Both the position numbers and the translations under genes were made by a program. Shown one piece after another: positions 23,991-33,640 of a DNA stretch of 64,000 nucleotides; position 1 is the stretch's first letter, and every line of letters begins with the position of its first letter. The notes beneath the pieces are model-generated. The model had not been told where the DNA came from, made no database searches, and was given only the letters and a program-made list of their open reading frames with translations. The DNA is from Stramonita haemastoma. Its lineage: Eukaryota > Mollusca > Gastropoda > Neogastropoda > Muricidae. The stretch lies in contig CM060326.1 in assembly GCA_030674155.1 (NCBI GenBank), forward strand, positions 37,751,126 to 37,815,125. The letters are read 5' to 3'.

Positions 23991-25666
23991 TTCTTTTTCT
24001 TCTTCTACACGCTGTGTTGAAAATGCTGGGCCGCTCGCCACAAACGCCCCGTGTATGACAATGACATTGAACTCATGTGACACATGACAAAACGTGTACC
24101 CTGAAGCCATCCCTTTGTTACATGTTGTTACACATCCAATCAGACTTATCACTAATCAAACTCGGACACAAAACATCAAACCAAACAAGCATATTTTTAA
24201 ACTATACAATCGATCGACAAAAACACGTTTATTTTCTATTTCGATTAAAAGAACCTAAGAGCAACAACACTACTAAACCGCAAGGGGAAATGACGCAATC
24301 GTTCACCAGCCAATCAACAGATAGTAAGCAGAAATAGCCACCAATGCAAAACTATTTGGATGTCTCACGTGACCGGGTCTTTCTTCCCCCAAACTTTCAA
24401 GTCCTGAAATCGCCATTTCCTCTGGACACACACCACCGTTCACAAGACAGCCAGCAAACGCAAAGTTCCTCCAAGTTTACAGGACTGTTGCTATCTTGGT
24501 GCATCTTGTTCGAATCTGGTGAGTACTTACTTCATTTTCTAATTTTTTGTTTTAATGAAAAGTCTACTAAAAAATAGAAAAGGTAGTTTTAGAATTATGT
24601 GTACCTAGGCCTAGTGTTTATGATACGTTCAATCGATGTTGTTTGGCCAAGGCTGGTGATGTTGTGTTGAAGGGAAGTTAATTCCTTTCAAGTTCTGTTG
24701 CTGTTCCAACCTTCACTTCAAAAGGTACTTAGCTAAATTTGCATGGTAATTCTATAATTTTTTATCAAAACAATATTAAATCCGAAATAAAGACAACTTA
24801 AAAGTTTGGTAGACACCTGCTTTTGCTTTTTAAAAAAATTTAATTTAAAAAAAAGACAGTTTTACCCCTGGTCAAGGAGTACCTAATCCTCAGTTTAGCC
24901 GAAGTTTACAGTATTTGCTGAATTCTAACTGTATCATGATTAATAAATCATGATGATCACTGCCTATTCTCCTCAATTGAAATCCTCAAAAAGATCAAAT
25001 GGCCAGATTTTTTTTTGATTTTTTTTTTTGGGGGGGGTTGTTTTGTTTTGTTTTTGGTCAATATCAGCATGTAATGTGAAAGCGATTTTTTTAATCTAGG
25101 CCATGAATATGGGACTTAATGTTAAGATACATGGTAAAAAAAAAAATTTTCAACAACTATCTTTATCAAAAGTTGAAGCAAAAAAAATTCATTCCGCTGC
25201 TTTTGGAATACAAAGGGCTGTTTGTTCAGGGGTAGGCTTACTAGGGTAGAGTTTTATTGCTTGTTTGTTTTTTTAATATTTTTCTTTACTTTTTCTCACT
25301 GACACTAGCCCTATACACATCTTTTTTCTATCATTTTTTTTTCTTTTCTTTGTGCATTATTTTTACTTTTATTTACTGGCGTGTGGTTATGGGCTACTGG
25401 ATATCTCTGGTTTCTAGAATGTGGGGTTTTTTTATGACATTAATGATCTGAATTAAAGCTACATCTCCTGCTTTTTTTTTTAACTTTTTTTTTTTTATTG
25501 TTTCGGTGGTGCTTTCACCAGAAAATCTGGCAAACATGACTCTGTTAGCCTACCTCCAGTTCATTTTTTTCGGAAAGGTTCATGTGTTCAAGGTTGATTT
25601 TCTTTAAGTAAAAGTTAAGAAAGTGTTGTCACTAGAATTTTAGTTCTTCTATTTTCTAATGTCATT

Positions 25667-25787
25667 TTTTTTCATTCTATTTTCTAATTGCGTGCTTACA
25701 CTAGCAGTTTCTCAAGAAATGCAGAACAATATTGACTGTAAATTTAATTGCCATGCTATAAGGACCACCAGTGTGTGTGCCTGTGTA

Positions 25788-25846
<59 letters not shown>
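25667..25846 (+). repeat. Duplicated ~120-bp block plus GT array, copy 1
   Basis: TTTTCATTCTATTTTCTAAT through ACCACCAGTGTGTGTGCCTG and a GT array is almost identical to 29717-29840. It lies in the candidate gene's intron. Confidence 0.8.
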
Positions 25847-25854
<8 letters not shown>

Positions 25855-26125
25855 CCCGTGCCTGCGCTCGCGCATGCGCACACCTCTGTGTGTTCGTAAG
25901 TGCACATGTTATGATGTATGCTCATTTTTTAAGCACTGTTTCATTTGCAGAATGTCAGACCTTTATTTTCGACAGAAGATTTTGATAGATAGTTGTTTGC
26001 ATTATTGACTTTCGCCTATAAGTGCATGACAGGAGTAAGCTTTCAGCTTTTTTATTTGAAAAACCGGTCACATTAGCAACATACCGATGTGACCAGGAAA
26101 GATTAATTCAGACTCTCTCACTGCT

Positions 26126-26182
26126 CCCTTCCCCCCCCCCCCCCCCCCTCCTAGTGAATGCGTGTGTGTATGCGCGCGCCGC

Positions 26183-26217
<35 letters not shown>

Positions 26218-26232
26218 CGCGCGTGTGTGAAT
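26126..26232. repeat. C-run and (GT)n/(GC)n array
   Basis: A 20-base C-run (26129-26148), then GT and GC alternation at 26160-26230, which is Z-DNA-prone. Candidate gene's intron. Confidence 0.88.
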
Positions 26233-26399
26233 TTTGCTTCTTTTTTTTTTAATCCAAAGAGACCTAGTCCTTCGTTTTCTTTTCTTAATACATTTTCTTT
26301 CTTAACGTGTTTTAAGTGTTCTAAACTTACTTCATTTTATTCATGCTTACGAAGGTATATCACATCAGTTAACAGGCCTTTGTCCTTGAGTAAATCTTT

Positions 26400-26740
26400 A
26401 AGCCAGGAACACCGTAGCCAAGTGGTTAGGACCGTTCGACTTGAATCCCATGTGTCCATGAAGTCATGGGTTCGAATCACGGAGGTGTCTGGCAAATTAA
26501 ATGTAGGGATGTTTATGATCTCTGAGGTCAACATCAAGTGCAGACCTGCCAGTGCCTTAGGCTAGATTCCCTCGTTCGGTGGGTTAGAAAACACGAACAT
26601 ACCCAGTGGGCCTATAATTATATCCCTGAATTCGGGATGCAGCTACCTTCGTGGTGGGCAAAAAACGGTCACATAAGGCTATGCAAAACTTCACCATTGG
26701 TGAATTTCGAAGCTCTAGCCGAAGAGCGAAAAAAAAATCT
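26400..26740 (+). mobile_element. SINE family C, full-length
   Basis: tRNA-like head ACACCGTAGCCAAGTGGTTA with B box GGGTTCGAATCAC, body with CCAGTGCCTTAG, tail with CTTCACCATTGGTGAATTTC and GCCGAAGAGCGAAAAAAAA. It lies in the candidate gene's intron. Confidence 0.75.
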
Positions 26741-26778
26741 GAGCAATGTTTTTGTTTGAGACAATCTTCCTCATAAAA

Positions 26779-27095
26779 CGGGGACGGGATAGCCTAGTGG
26801 TCAGAACATTACGCTCGCAATTTGACGACCCGGGTTCGATTCCCCGTCGAGGGGACTTTTCTCCTGGAGTTAACATTAGTGCTGACTCCACACCCCCTAA
26901 AGTCCTTCGGATGAAACTGTAAACCGAGGCCCCGTGTGCGAACGGACGCAGAACATCTTGCGCACGCGTTAAATCCTGTTCCGCTTTTCGTAAGAGTAGG
27001 CCATTGTGTGCCGGTGGGGACAGATAAGATTGACAAAACTGCATACACACGGAGACTGGATGTTAAAAGAAAAAAAGCACATGAGTGCTTATTCC
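26779..27095 (+). mobile_element. SINE family A, full-length
   Basis: Head GGGACGGGATAGCCTAGTGG with B box GGGTTCGATTCC, complete body and AGCACATGAGTGCTTATTCC tail. It lies in the intron of the candidate + strand gene. Confidence 0.82.
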
Positions 27096-27294
27096 ATTCC
27101 GAGGCTACATATGTGATTCTATTACATCGTAGCTGATGACTGGAAATTTGAAATTTTGATCACAACAAAAAGTGCTGATTCTATCTATCCTGGATATAAA
27201 TAAATAAATAAATAAATAAATAAAATTGATGTATGCTCTGAATGAAATCTGACGAAGACATTCTTTTCACTTTCAGAAATCACCCACCTCCACC

Positions 27295-27498
27295 ATGGGC
27301 AACCCACCACCACCCTCAGAATCTCGCCGCCGGAGCCTGAGGTCATCTCTGACCACGCTCCGAATCTGGACCCGGTACCAGTGGGCCATGTACTCCCCGC
27401 TCCTCAACCCCAGAATCCTGATGGCCTCCCTGGGACCTTCCACCAGACAGCTGAGGCTCAGATTCTGGAGAAAACTGGTGACCACATTCAGGAAATGA
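27295..27498 (+). CDS. Hypothetical 67-residue basic protein
   Basis: The ATG sits in CCACCATGGG, a near-perfect Kozak context, 18 nt after a splice acceptor. The ORF ends in TGA (27496-27498), and AATAAA follows 184 bp later. The product is Arg-rich: PPPP near the N-terminus, then SRRRSLRSSL, then LRIWTRYQWAMYSPLLNP, and a basic C-terminus (LRLRFWRKL). No signal peptide or known domain is seen. Against it, the overlapping frame is less Arg-rich, has more purine in codon position 1 and also stays open, so this ORF may be incidental. Confidence 0.35.
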   Translation: MGNPPPPSESRRRSLRSSLTTLRIWTRYQWAMYSPLLNPRILMASLGPSTRQLRLRFWRKLVTTFRK

Positions 27499-27681
27499 GG
27501 GCACCATGCGTCGAGCGGGATGCAAAATTCACTGGGGTTTTTTTTTGGTTTGGGGGTTGGGTTTGTTTTGGGGATTTTTTTCTTTCTTTTTTTTTTACAG
27601 TTCTTCATACTCATTGCGGGGTAGGATTGGGTGTTGTTTGTTTTTGTTTTCATTGTTCATTTGTGATTCGACATGTTGTGA

Positions 27682-27687
27682 AATAAA
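27682..27687 (+). terminator. Poly(A) signal of the candidate + strand gene
   Basis: AATAAA followed by a GT/T-rich stretch. It faces a minus-strand signal at 27868-27873 only 180 bp away. Confidence 0.5.
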
Positions 27688-27746
27688 TTTGTCCTTTGTA
27701 ACTTATGACCCGTGTTGGAGTGTTTGGTTTGGTTTGGGGTGTGTGT

Positions 27747-27777
<31 letters not shown>

Positions 27778-27867
27778 TGTGTGTGTGTGTGTTTTACAGG
27801 ACTGTTTTGAGTTTTTATTGAAAAGTGACAAATTTTGAAACAGCTGTATTCTTCACAATTCAAATAC

Positions 27868-27873
27868 TTTATT
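27868..27873 (-). terminator. Minus-strand poly(A) signal
   Basis: TTTATT on the + strand, AATAAA on the minus strand, at the right distance after the stop at 27956. Confidence 0.4.
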
Positions 27874-27955
27874 ATCTCATAATAGAGAAACTCATGTGGG
27901 CTACAAGCCAGCCCACGCTGTGTGGCTGGTCAGTCCGACACGGGAATGACAGGCC

Positions 27956-28137
27956 CTATGGCAGAGGGCACAGATGAAAGTCTGACTCTGGTCTGTCTGC
28001 CAGGTTTGCAGCCTTTCTTCTCATTCTCTTTGCCTCGTGCCGCTGAGCAAGTGTCTCTTCGAACTTGGGAGAGACCTTTCTGCACAGTCCGTCTTTCGAG
28101 GGCTGTTGCTTCCATGGGTTCTGGTCGATGTTCAGGG
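27956..28137 (-). CDS. Possible terminal exon of an unknown minus-strand gene
   Basis: On the minus strand an open frame starts near a candidate acceptor (gagttacag|CCCTGAAC, 28137) and ends at TAG (27956-27958). It reads LNIDQNPWKQQPSKDG, VSPKFEETLAQRHEAKRM and ADRPESDFHLCPLP. The composition is charged, Lys/Arg/Glu-rich and protein-like, and a minus-strand AATAAA (27868-27873) follows about 85 bp after the stop. No family was recognised, and no upstream exon was identified in the SINE-rich sequence to the right. It could be a truncated pseudogene. An alternative frame (61 codons, 27930-28115) also exists. Confidence 0.35.
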
Positions 28138-28321
28138 CTGTAACTCCCTCTTGCCCACGTCTTTAAATTGCAGCTGTGATCTGCCTATGGGACGTTTTCC
28201 CTGCACAAGTTCTCCATAGACAGTTCTTTAAGGATTCTGTCTGTGCCCTAATTCCCATCTTATACATACACATGCAGAAGATTAGATATGCACGTTACAT
28301 ATCCCGTAATTAAATTTCATC

Positions 28322-28448
28322 TCGGCGTTCGGTGGTTTACAGAAACACGAACATGCCCAGCATAAATCCCCGAAGTCGGAATGCGGCTACATTTATGGTG
28401 GACCTAAACGGTCGCATATGCAACATCTCACCACTGGGGGTATGTTAC
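28322..28448 (+). mobile_element. SINE family C tail fragment
   Basis: GTTCGGTGGTTTACAGAAAC, CCCGAAGTCGGAATGCGGC and ATCTCACCACTGG. Confidence 0.6.
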
Positions 28449-28454
28449 AGTTAA

Positions 28455-28735
28455 AGGGAAGGTGTAAAGGTAAAGGTGTCCCATAACCTACGTGGTCGTA
28501 GGGATAGATGCGTCAGATAGCCTAACTCGCTTCTCCAGGGCCCAACACTCCTGGGGTCGGCGCCCATCTCTCCCTCGCTGCTTTACCCTCCCTAACCCTT
28601 AAGAGGGTAGGTACCCATTTACAGCTGGGTAAACTGGGGGACTGTACTGAAGCCAAGGCGCGCAAACGGTCACCCATCCAACTGGTAACCACGCTCGATG
28701 CATGCTCTGACTGCTGAACTATCCCGTCCCCGTTA
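28455..28735 (-). mobile_element. SINE family D copy 2
   Basis: Closely matches the 5140 copy, ending CTGACTGCTGAACTATCCCG. It lies between family C and family A copies. Confidence 0.75.
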
Positions 28736-28892
28736 AAGGGAAGCAACTGCAAAACGAGTTTTATCGGCCAGAACCGTGATGATTTCTCTTACACCGCAAA
28801 GTTGTAAGCGTACATAGTCGTCAAGACTTGCTTTGAAACAGTGCGCGCGCGTGCATGCACGCACGCACACAAACAACACAACACAACACAAG

Positions 28893-29216
28893 GATGGTGC
28901 GGGATAGCCTAGTGGTCAGAACATTAGCTCGCAATTTGACAACCCGGGTTCGATTCCCGCTAGAAAGGATTTTTCCTCTGGAGTTAACATCTGTGCTGTC
29001 TCCACTCTCCCCAAATGTCCTTGGATGAGACTATAAACAGAGGCCCGTGTGCGAACGCACGCAGAACATCTTGCGCACACGTTAAATCCTGTTCCGCTTC
29101 TCGCAAGAGTAAGCAATCGATATACAAAACTGCATACACACAGGGACTGCATGTAAAAAATAAATAATAAAAAGCATATGAGTGGTTATTCCATTCTCCT
29201 CGATATAAGTGAATAA
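28893..29216 (+). mobile_element. SINE family A, full-length
   Basis: Head GCGGGATAGCCTAGTGGTC and B box GGGTTCGATTCC. There is an internal deletion around GTAAGCAATCGATATAC. The tail precedes a CA array. Confidence 0.8.
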
Positions 29217-29224
29217 AAAAAAAA

Positions 29225-29225
<1 letters not shown>

Positions 29226-29297
<72 letters not shown>
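29226..29297. repeat. (CA)n array between two SINE A copies
   Basis: Pure CA. The preceding SINE ends at about 29216 and the following one begins at about 29314. Confidence 0.93.
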
Positions 29298-29299
<2 letters not shown>

Positions 29300-29313
29300 C
29301 AATAACAAGGCCC

Positions 29314-29503
29314 CCGCAAATGCACGCAGAACATCTTGCACACATGTCAAATCCTGTTCCGCTTTTCGTAAGAGTAGGCCATTGTGTGCCGGTGAGAACA
29401 GATGACAACATTTACAAAACTGCATACACACGGGGACTGGATTAAAAAGCACACAAGTGCTTATTCCATTATCCTCGATATAAAAGAATAAATAAATAAA
29501 TAA
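29314..29503 (+). mobile_element. SINE family A, 5'-truncated
   Basis: Begins near GCACGCAGAACATCTTGC just after a CA array. It is complete through the AATAAATAAATAAA tail. Confidence 0.78.
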
Positions 29504-29562
29504 ACAACCACGTTAAGTACAATACCGTAATGATATTGTAATTAATGTGTTTTTTCATAATG

Positions 29563-29624
29563 TTGTTTAGATAGATGGCTTGATTAAAACAAGCTTACTC
29601 TATGTACAATCTGGAAATCAAAAC

Positions 29625-29632
<8 letters not shown>
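29563..29632 (+). repeat. LINE-like 3' tail repeat, copy 1
   Basis: AGATAGATGGCTTGATTAAA and ACAATCTGGAAATCAAAACT match 38060-38150. It resembles a retroelement 3' end followed by short TTGAC units. Confidence 0.5.

Positions 29633-29633
<1 letters not shown>

Positions 29634-29715
<82 letters not shown>
29634..29715. repeat. (CT)n array
   Basis: CT with one CCT interruption, directly before the duplicated block. Confidence 0.93.
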
Positions 29716-29716
<1 letters not shown>

Positions 29717-29718
<2 letters not shown>

Positions 29719-29838
29719 TTTTTCATTCTATTTTCTAATTGCGTGCTTACACTAGCAGTTTCTCAAGAAATGCAGAACAATATTGACTGTAAATTTAATT
29801 GCCATGTTTTAAGGACCACCAGTGTGTGTGCCTGTGTA

Positions 29839-29876
<38 letters not shown>
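29717..29876 (+). repeat. Duplicated ~120-bp block plus GT array, copy 2
   Basis: Near-identical to 25667-25846, differing by about two bases (CATGTTTTAAGG versus CATGCTATAAGG). Its GT array runs into the 5' break of the CR1-like LINE. Confidence 0.8.
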
Positions 29877-29885
<9 letters not shown>

Positions 29886-29919
29886 TGTGTGTGTGTGGTG
29901 TGTGTGTGTGTACATCTCA

Positions 29920-31058
29920 GAGGTGTAGATGCTCTTGCCATGAAAGGAAGGCATGCATGTGTTGAATGCATAAAACATATATCAAAACTAAATGACATTT
30001 CAAAGGATTGTTTTTTTCGAATTTTTGATGCGCAGGTACTGCCAATTCTCTTGTATGGGTCTGAGATGTGGGGTCTTCATAGACTGAGCAATATTGAAAA
30101 GATACATACCATGGCATGTAAACGTTTTCTAAACGTTCCACTTAGGGTACCAAATAAATTTGTTTATGGAGAAATAGGACGTTATCCATTATATGTAAAC
30201 AGTGCAGTCAGGTGCATTCGATACTGGTTTAAGCTTTTAAAAATGGACATAGATAGACTTCCCAAGCAAGCTTATCTAATGCTTGTTAACTTGGACGAAT
30301 ATGGCAAAACATGCTGGGTAACTTTACTTAAACATACCTTGTTTACTCTTGGTTTTGGGTATGCCTGGTTGGAGCAAGGAGTTGGTTGTGAACATACTTT
30401 TATATCGTTGTTTAAGCAAAGAATGATAGATGTATATTTACAAGAGTGGAATGGGTCTATAGTGGCTAAAGACATATATCAGACATATAGACTGTTTAAA
30501 GCTGACTTTGGATGTGAACTTTATTTCGAATACATGGATATAAAATGTTTTAGGGATTGTTTAGTTAAGCTTCGTCTCGGCTTGCTACCAATTAATGGAT
30601 CATCTTTCAGGAGAACTTTTAAGAAGGATACTGACTACATGTGTAACTTGTGTAAGGTAGTGGAAGATGAAGAACATTTTATAAGAAATTGTATTCTGTA
30701 TGAAAATCTAAGGTATAAGTACTTGGTCCCAATCGATCAACCATACGTAAATGTGTTGAAATATGGCTCTGTATTTACCATTCGTAGGCTAAGTTTATAT
30801 CTTTTCAATGCCTTAAAAATAAGGCAGGATTTTGTTGAAAACTTGGAGACTTGACAAACAAATAACATCATTTAAAAGAGGTCAGTTTAATCTAAAAGGA
30901 CACATGTTCACACTTGATATGTTTAGCAGTTGCCATATATGTCATGAGGTTTCATTTTATTTTTGCATTATTTGCTTTGCTTTGCTATGCTTTGTTTACC
31001 CCATTCTTGGGGCTGGTGGCCTGAAGAATAAATCTTGTTCATGTTCATGTTCATGTTC
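29920..31058 (+). mobile_element. CR1/Jockey-like LINE, 5'-truncated 3' half
   Basis: An open frame to TGA at about 30852 encodes the post-RT region: DAQVLPILLYGSEMWG, VYGEIGRYPLYV, and a zinc-finger-like zf-RVT motif (MCNLCKVVEDEEHFIRNC, near 30640). The RT catalytic core is absent. The 5' break lies at a (GT)n array. The 3' end carries AATAAATCTTG and tandem TTCATG units (31036-31058), a short-repeat terminus typical of CR1-like LINEs. The remaining frame is unbroken, so the insertion may be young. The clade is inferred from motif wording only. Confidence 0.85.
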
Positions 31059-31088
31059 TCTCTCTCTCACACACACACCAACACACAC

Positions 31089-31162
<74 letters not shown>
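31059..31162. repeat. (CT)n/(CA)n array at LINE 3' end
   Basis: The LINE's TTCATG units pass into TCTCTC and then CA to 31162. Confidence 0.92.
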
Positions 31163-31164
<2 letters not shown>

Positions 31165-31600
31165 TATAAAACATCGAGATATTATAAGCTGAACAATAAG
31201 AATTGCAAGTATCAAATTTCAATCAAAAGAAATCTTGCCAGTGTGAAAACGGCCAATATAGATCTTTCAAACCAGCAGTAACAGATGTAGTGCAGACAGA
31301 ACGATATAAACGTCGCTTTCGCATTGTGACTTTTCGCTTTATTTCTCCCTTAACTTTGTGAGGGTGGTGCACTGCACTGAATCTTTCAGGCAGTGTGTTG
31401 TGCACAAATTGCATCTAGGCCTAGCGGAGCCCATGCCCCTCTGTGGTGCATGCTGGGTAAGCTGGGTTGTTTGGGGGCGGTGAGGGTATTGTCTGTTGGT
31501 TTGGAGCTGGGGGGTTGTGATTTTTTTAGGGGGGGGGGTGAGGGGGTAAGTGTTTGTTTTTGTTTAATCTATTTTTGGTTTGGCTTGGGTTTTTTTATTT
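31163..31600. other. Intergenic, nothing recognised
   Basis: Short ORFs only. G-run at about 31530. Confidence 0.45.
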
Positions 31601-31623
31601 GTTGTTGTTGTTGTTGTTGTTGT

Positions 31624-31695
<72 letters not shown>
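31601..31695. repeat. (GTT)n and (GT)n arrays
   Basis: GTT 31601-31627, GT 31628-31695. Confidence 0.93.
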
Positions 31696-31698
<3 letters not shown>

Positions 31699-32379
31699 AG
31701 GTTGTGGCGTGTGTGCAAGATTTATTTCAAACATTGACACATGAGACCGAGCTCTATATTCTCAACTGAAGAACTTTCCGGACAAATAAGTCAAAACCAA
31801 TGTTCAACTCCAGGGTGGGGGTGAGGGATATAATTCACCAGTTTCAATATTCTAACCACTAAGCTATTCGGCTCCATGTGAACATCAAGACTGCTTCACA
31901 CTGAACAGAGTCGAATAAACAACCAGTAAGTCAGCACACCAGCAAGTCTTATAAGCACATAATCTCAATAATAATTATTCAAGGTGTTTGCACATAAGCA
32001 GCCGCTTTGGTATGTCACAGCTGAGGCGTGGGATCATTGATTTGCCGGTTAACTCCTGCGCTGTGATGCTAATGTGTTGAGTGGCTGTATAATTAATAAT
32101 CAGCAGTAAGCTAATAAAAGCACGTACACAGCCGTACACAGCCGGGTAACCTGACACAGTGGTGCATTTCAAAGTCAGCCCCTAGGTAGGTTTGTCACCG
32201 GAATTACGTCAGTTTGTTGTGTCTGCCAATAGAAAATGGCTTCCTTTGTCATGAACTTTTTGCCTTAATGCATGACTGTGCACAGCTTTTATAGGCCTAT
32301 ATATAAAAAAAGGGGGTGGGGGTGGGGGGACGTTGAATGAGGAGATTTGTGGAGTGAATTAGAGTGAAATGCAATGTAG
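31696..32379. other. Intergenic, nothing recognised
   Basis: Plain sequence with GGGGGTGGGGG near 32310-32328. Confidence 0.45.
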
Positions 32380-33030
32380 TGTAGGCGGTATTTATATAGT
32401 GTAGTGTAGGCCTAGTCCCTTTTGCACTGCATTAGTGTAGTGTAGTGTAGTATAGTGTAGTCCCTTTTGCATTGCATTTATGTGGTGTAGTGTAGTATAG
32501 TGTAGTCCCTTTTGCATCGCATTAGTGTAGTGTAGTATAGTGTAGTCCCTTTTGCATTGCATTAGTGTATGTAGTGTAGTATAGTGTAGTCCCTTTTGCA
32601 TTGCATTAGTGTAGATTAGTGTAGTATAGTGTAGTCCCTTTTGCATTGCATTAGTGTAGTGTAGTGTAGTGTAGTGTAGTGTAGTGTAGCGTAGTCCCTT
32701 TTGCATTGCATTAGTGTAGTGTAGTGTAGTGTAGTGTAGTGTAGTGTAGTGTAGTGTAGTGTAGTGTAGTGTAGTGTAGTGTAGTGTAGTGTAGTGTAGT
32801 GTAGTACCTTTTGCATTACATTGTAGCGTAATGTAGAGAGTGTGGGGTAAAGAGAGTTCCCCTTTGCATTGCATGGTAGTGTTTACATACCTCATAGTGT
32901 AGTGTAATGTGCAATGTATACATACCTTTTAGTGTAGTGATTTATAGTGTTTTTAGTGTAGTGTAATACAGTGTAGTGTAGTGTAGTGTAGTGTAATACA
33001 GTGTAGTTAATGTTGTCTGCTTCAGCCTAG
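32380..33030. repeat. TGTAG pentamer array with higher-order units
   Basis: (GTGTA)n blocks alternate with a spacer CCCTTTTGCATTGCATTAG. At least seven spacers occur between 32415 and 32870, forming a 50-110-bp higher-order unit. Confidence 0.9.
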
Positions 33031-33295
33031 TGTAGCCATAGAGGGTAGTGCAGTGTATGATAGTATATCAAAGTTTGACATCGTATACAACACAGCAGTA
33101 CTAAAAATCATTGGTTAAATATTCCTATGAACATGTCTCCATTGCTTACCTGTCATGTTGTGAGGCTCATTATTACAATGTTGCCCTTTTTTGTCGGTTT
33201 TTTTTTTTTAGTTAATTCTTCCAATTCTATATATTTAAAAAAAAATAGAAAGAAATGTGAGGGACTTGGACATGCATGTTCACACATACATGCCT

Positions 33296-33640
33296 GGGAC
33301 GGATAGCCTAGTGGTCAGAACATTGCACTGGCAATTTGATGACCTCGTGTTCCATTTCCTTGAGGGGATATTTCCCCTAAAGTCAACATCAGTGCTGACT
33401 CCATTCTCCCCAAAAGTCCTTCGGATGAGACTATAAACCGAGGCCCTGTGTGCAACGCATGCAGAACATCTTGTACACACGTTAAATCCTATTCCGCTTT
33501 TCGTAAGAGTAGGCCATTGTGTGCCGGTGGGAACAGATGACAAGATTTACAAAACTGAATACACACGGGGACTGGATGTTAAAAAAAAAAAAGCACATGG
33601 ATGCTTATTCCATTATCCTCGATATAAAAGAATATAAAAA
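33296..33640 (+). mobile_element. SINE family A, full-length
   Basis: GGGACGGATAGCCTAGTGGT head, a degraded B box, intact body and a GATATAAAAGAATATAAAAA tail. Confidence 0.8.

Larger units (their letters stand above)
24344..27705 (+). other. Candidate two-exon gene of unknown product
   Basis: Exon 1 would end at TCTG|gtgagt (24518). Exon 2 would begin at cactttcag|AAATCACC (27277) and end after AATAAA at 27682-27687. CCAAT motifs at about 24137 and 24302 precede exon 1. Two readings compete. One is a 67-codon ORF (27295-27498) in a strong Kozak context. The other is an ORF opened at ATG 24344 that crosses the junction and runs through exon 2 in another frame without a stop before the poly(A) signal. 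The intron contains two SINEs (26400-26740 and 26779-27095). Neither product was recognised. Confidence 0.45.
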
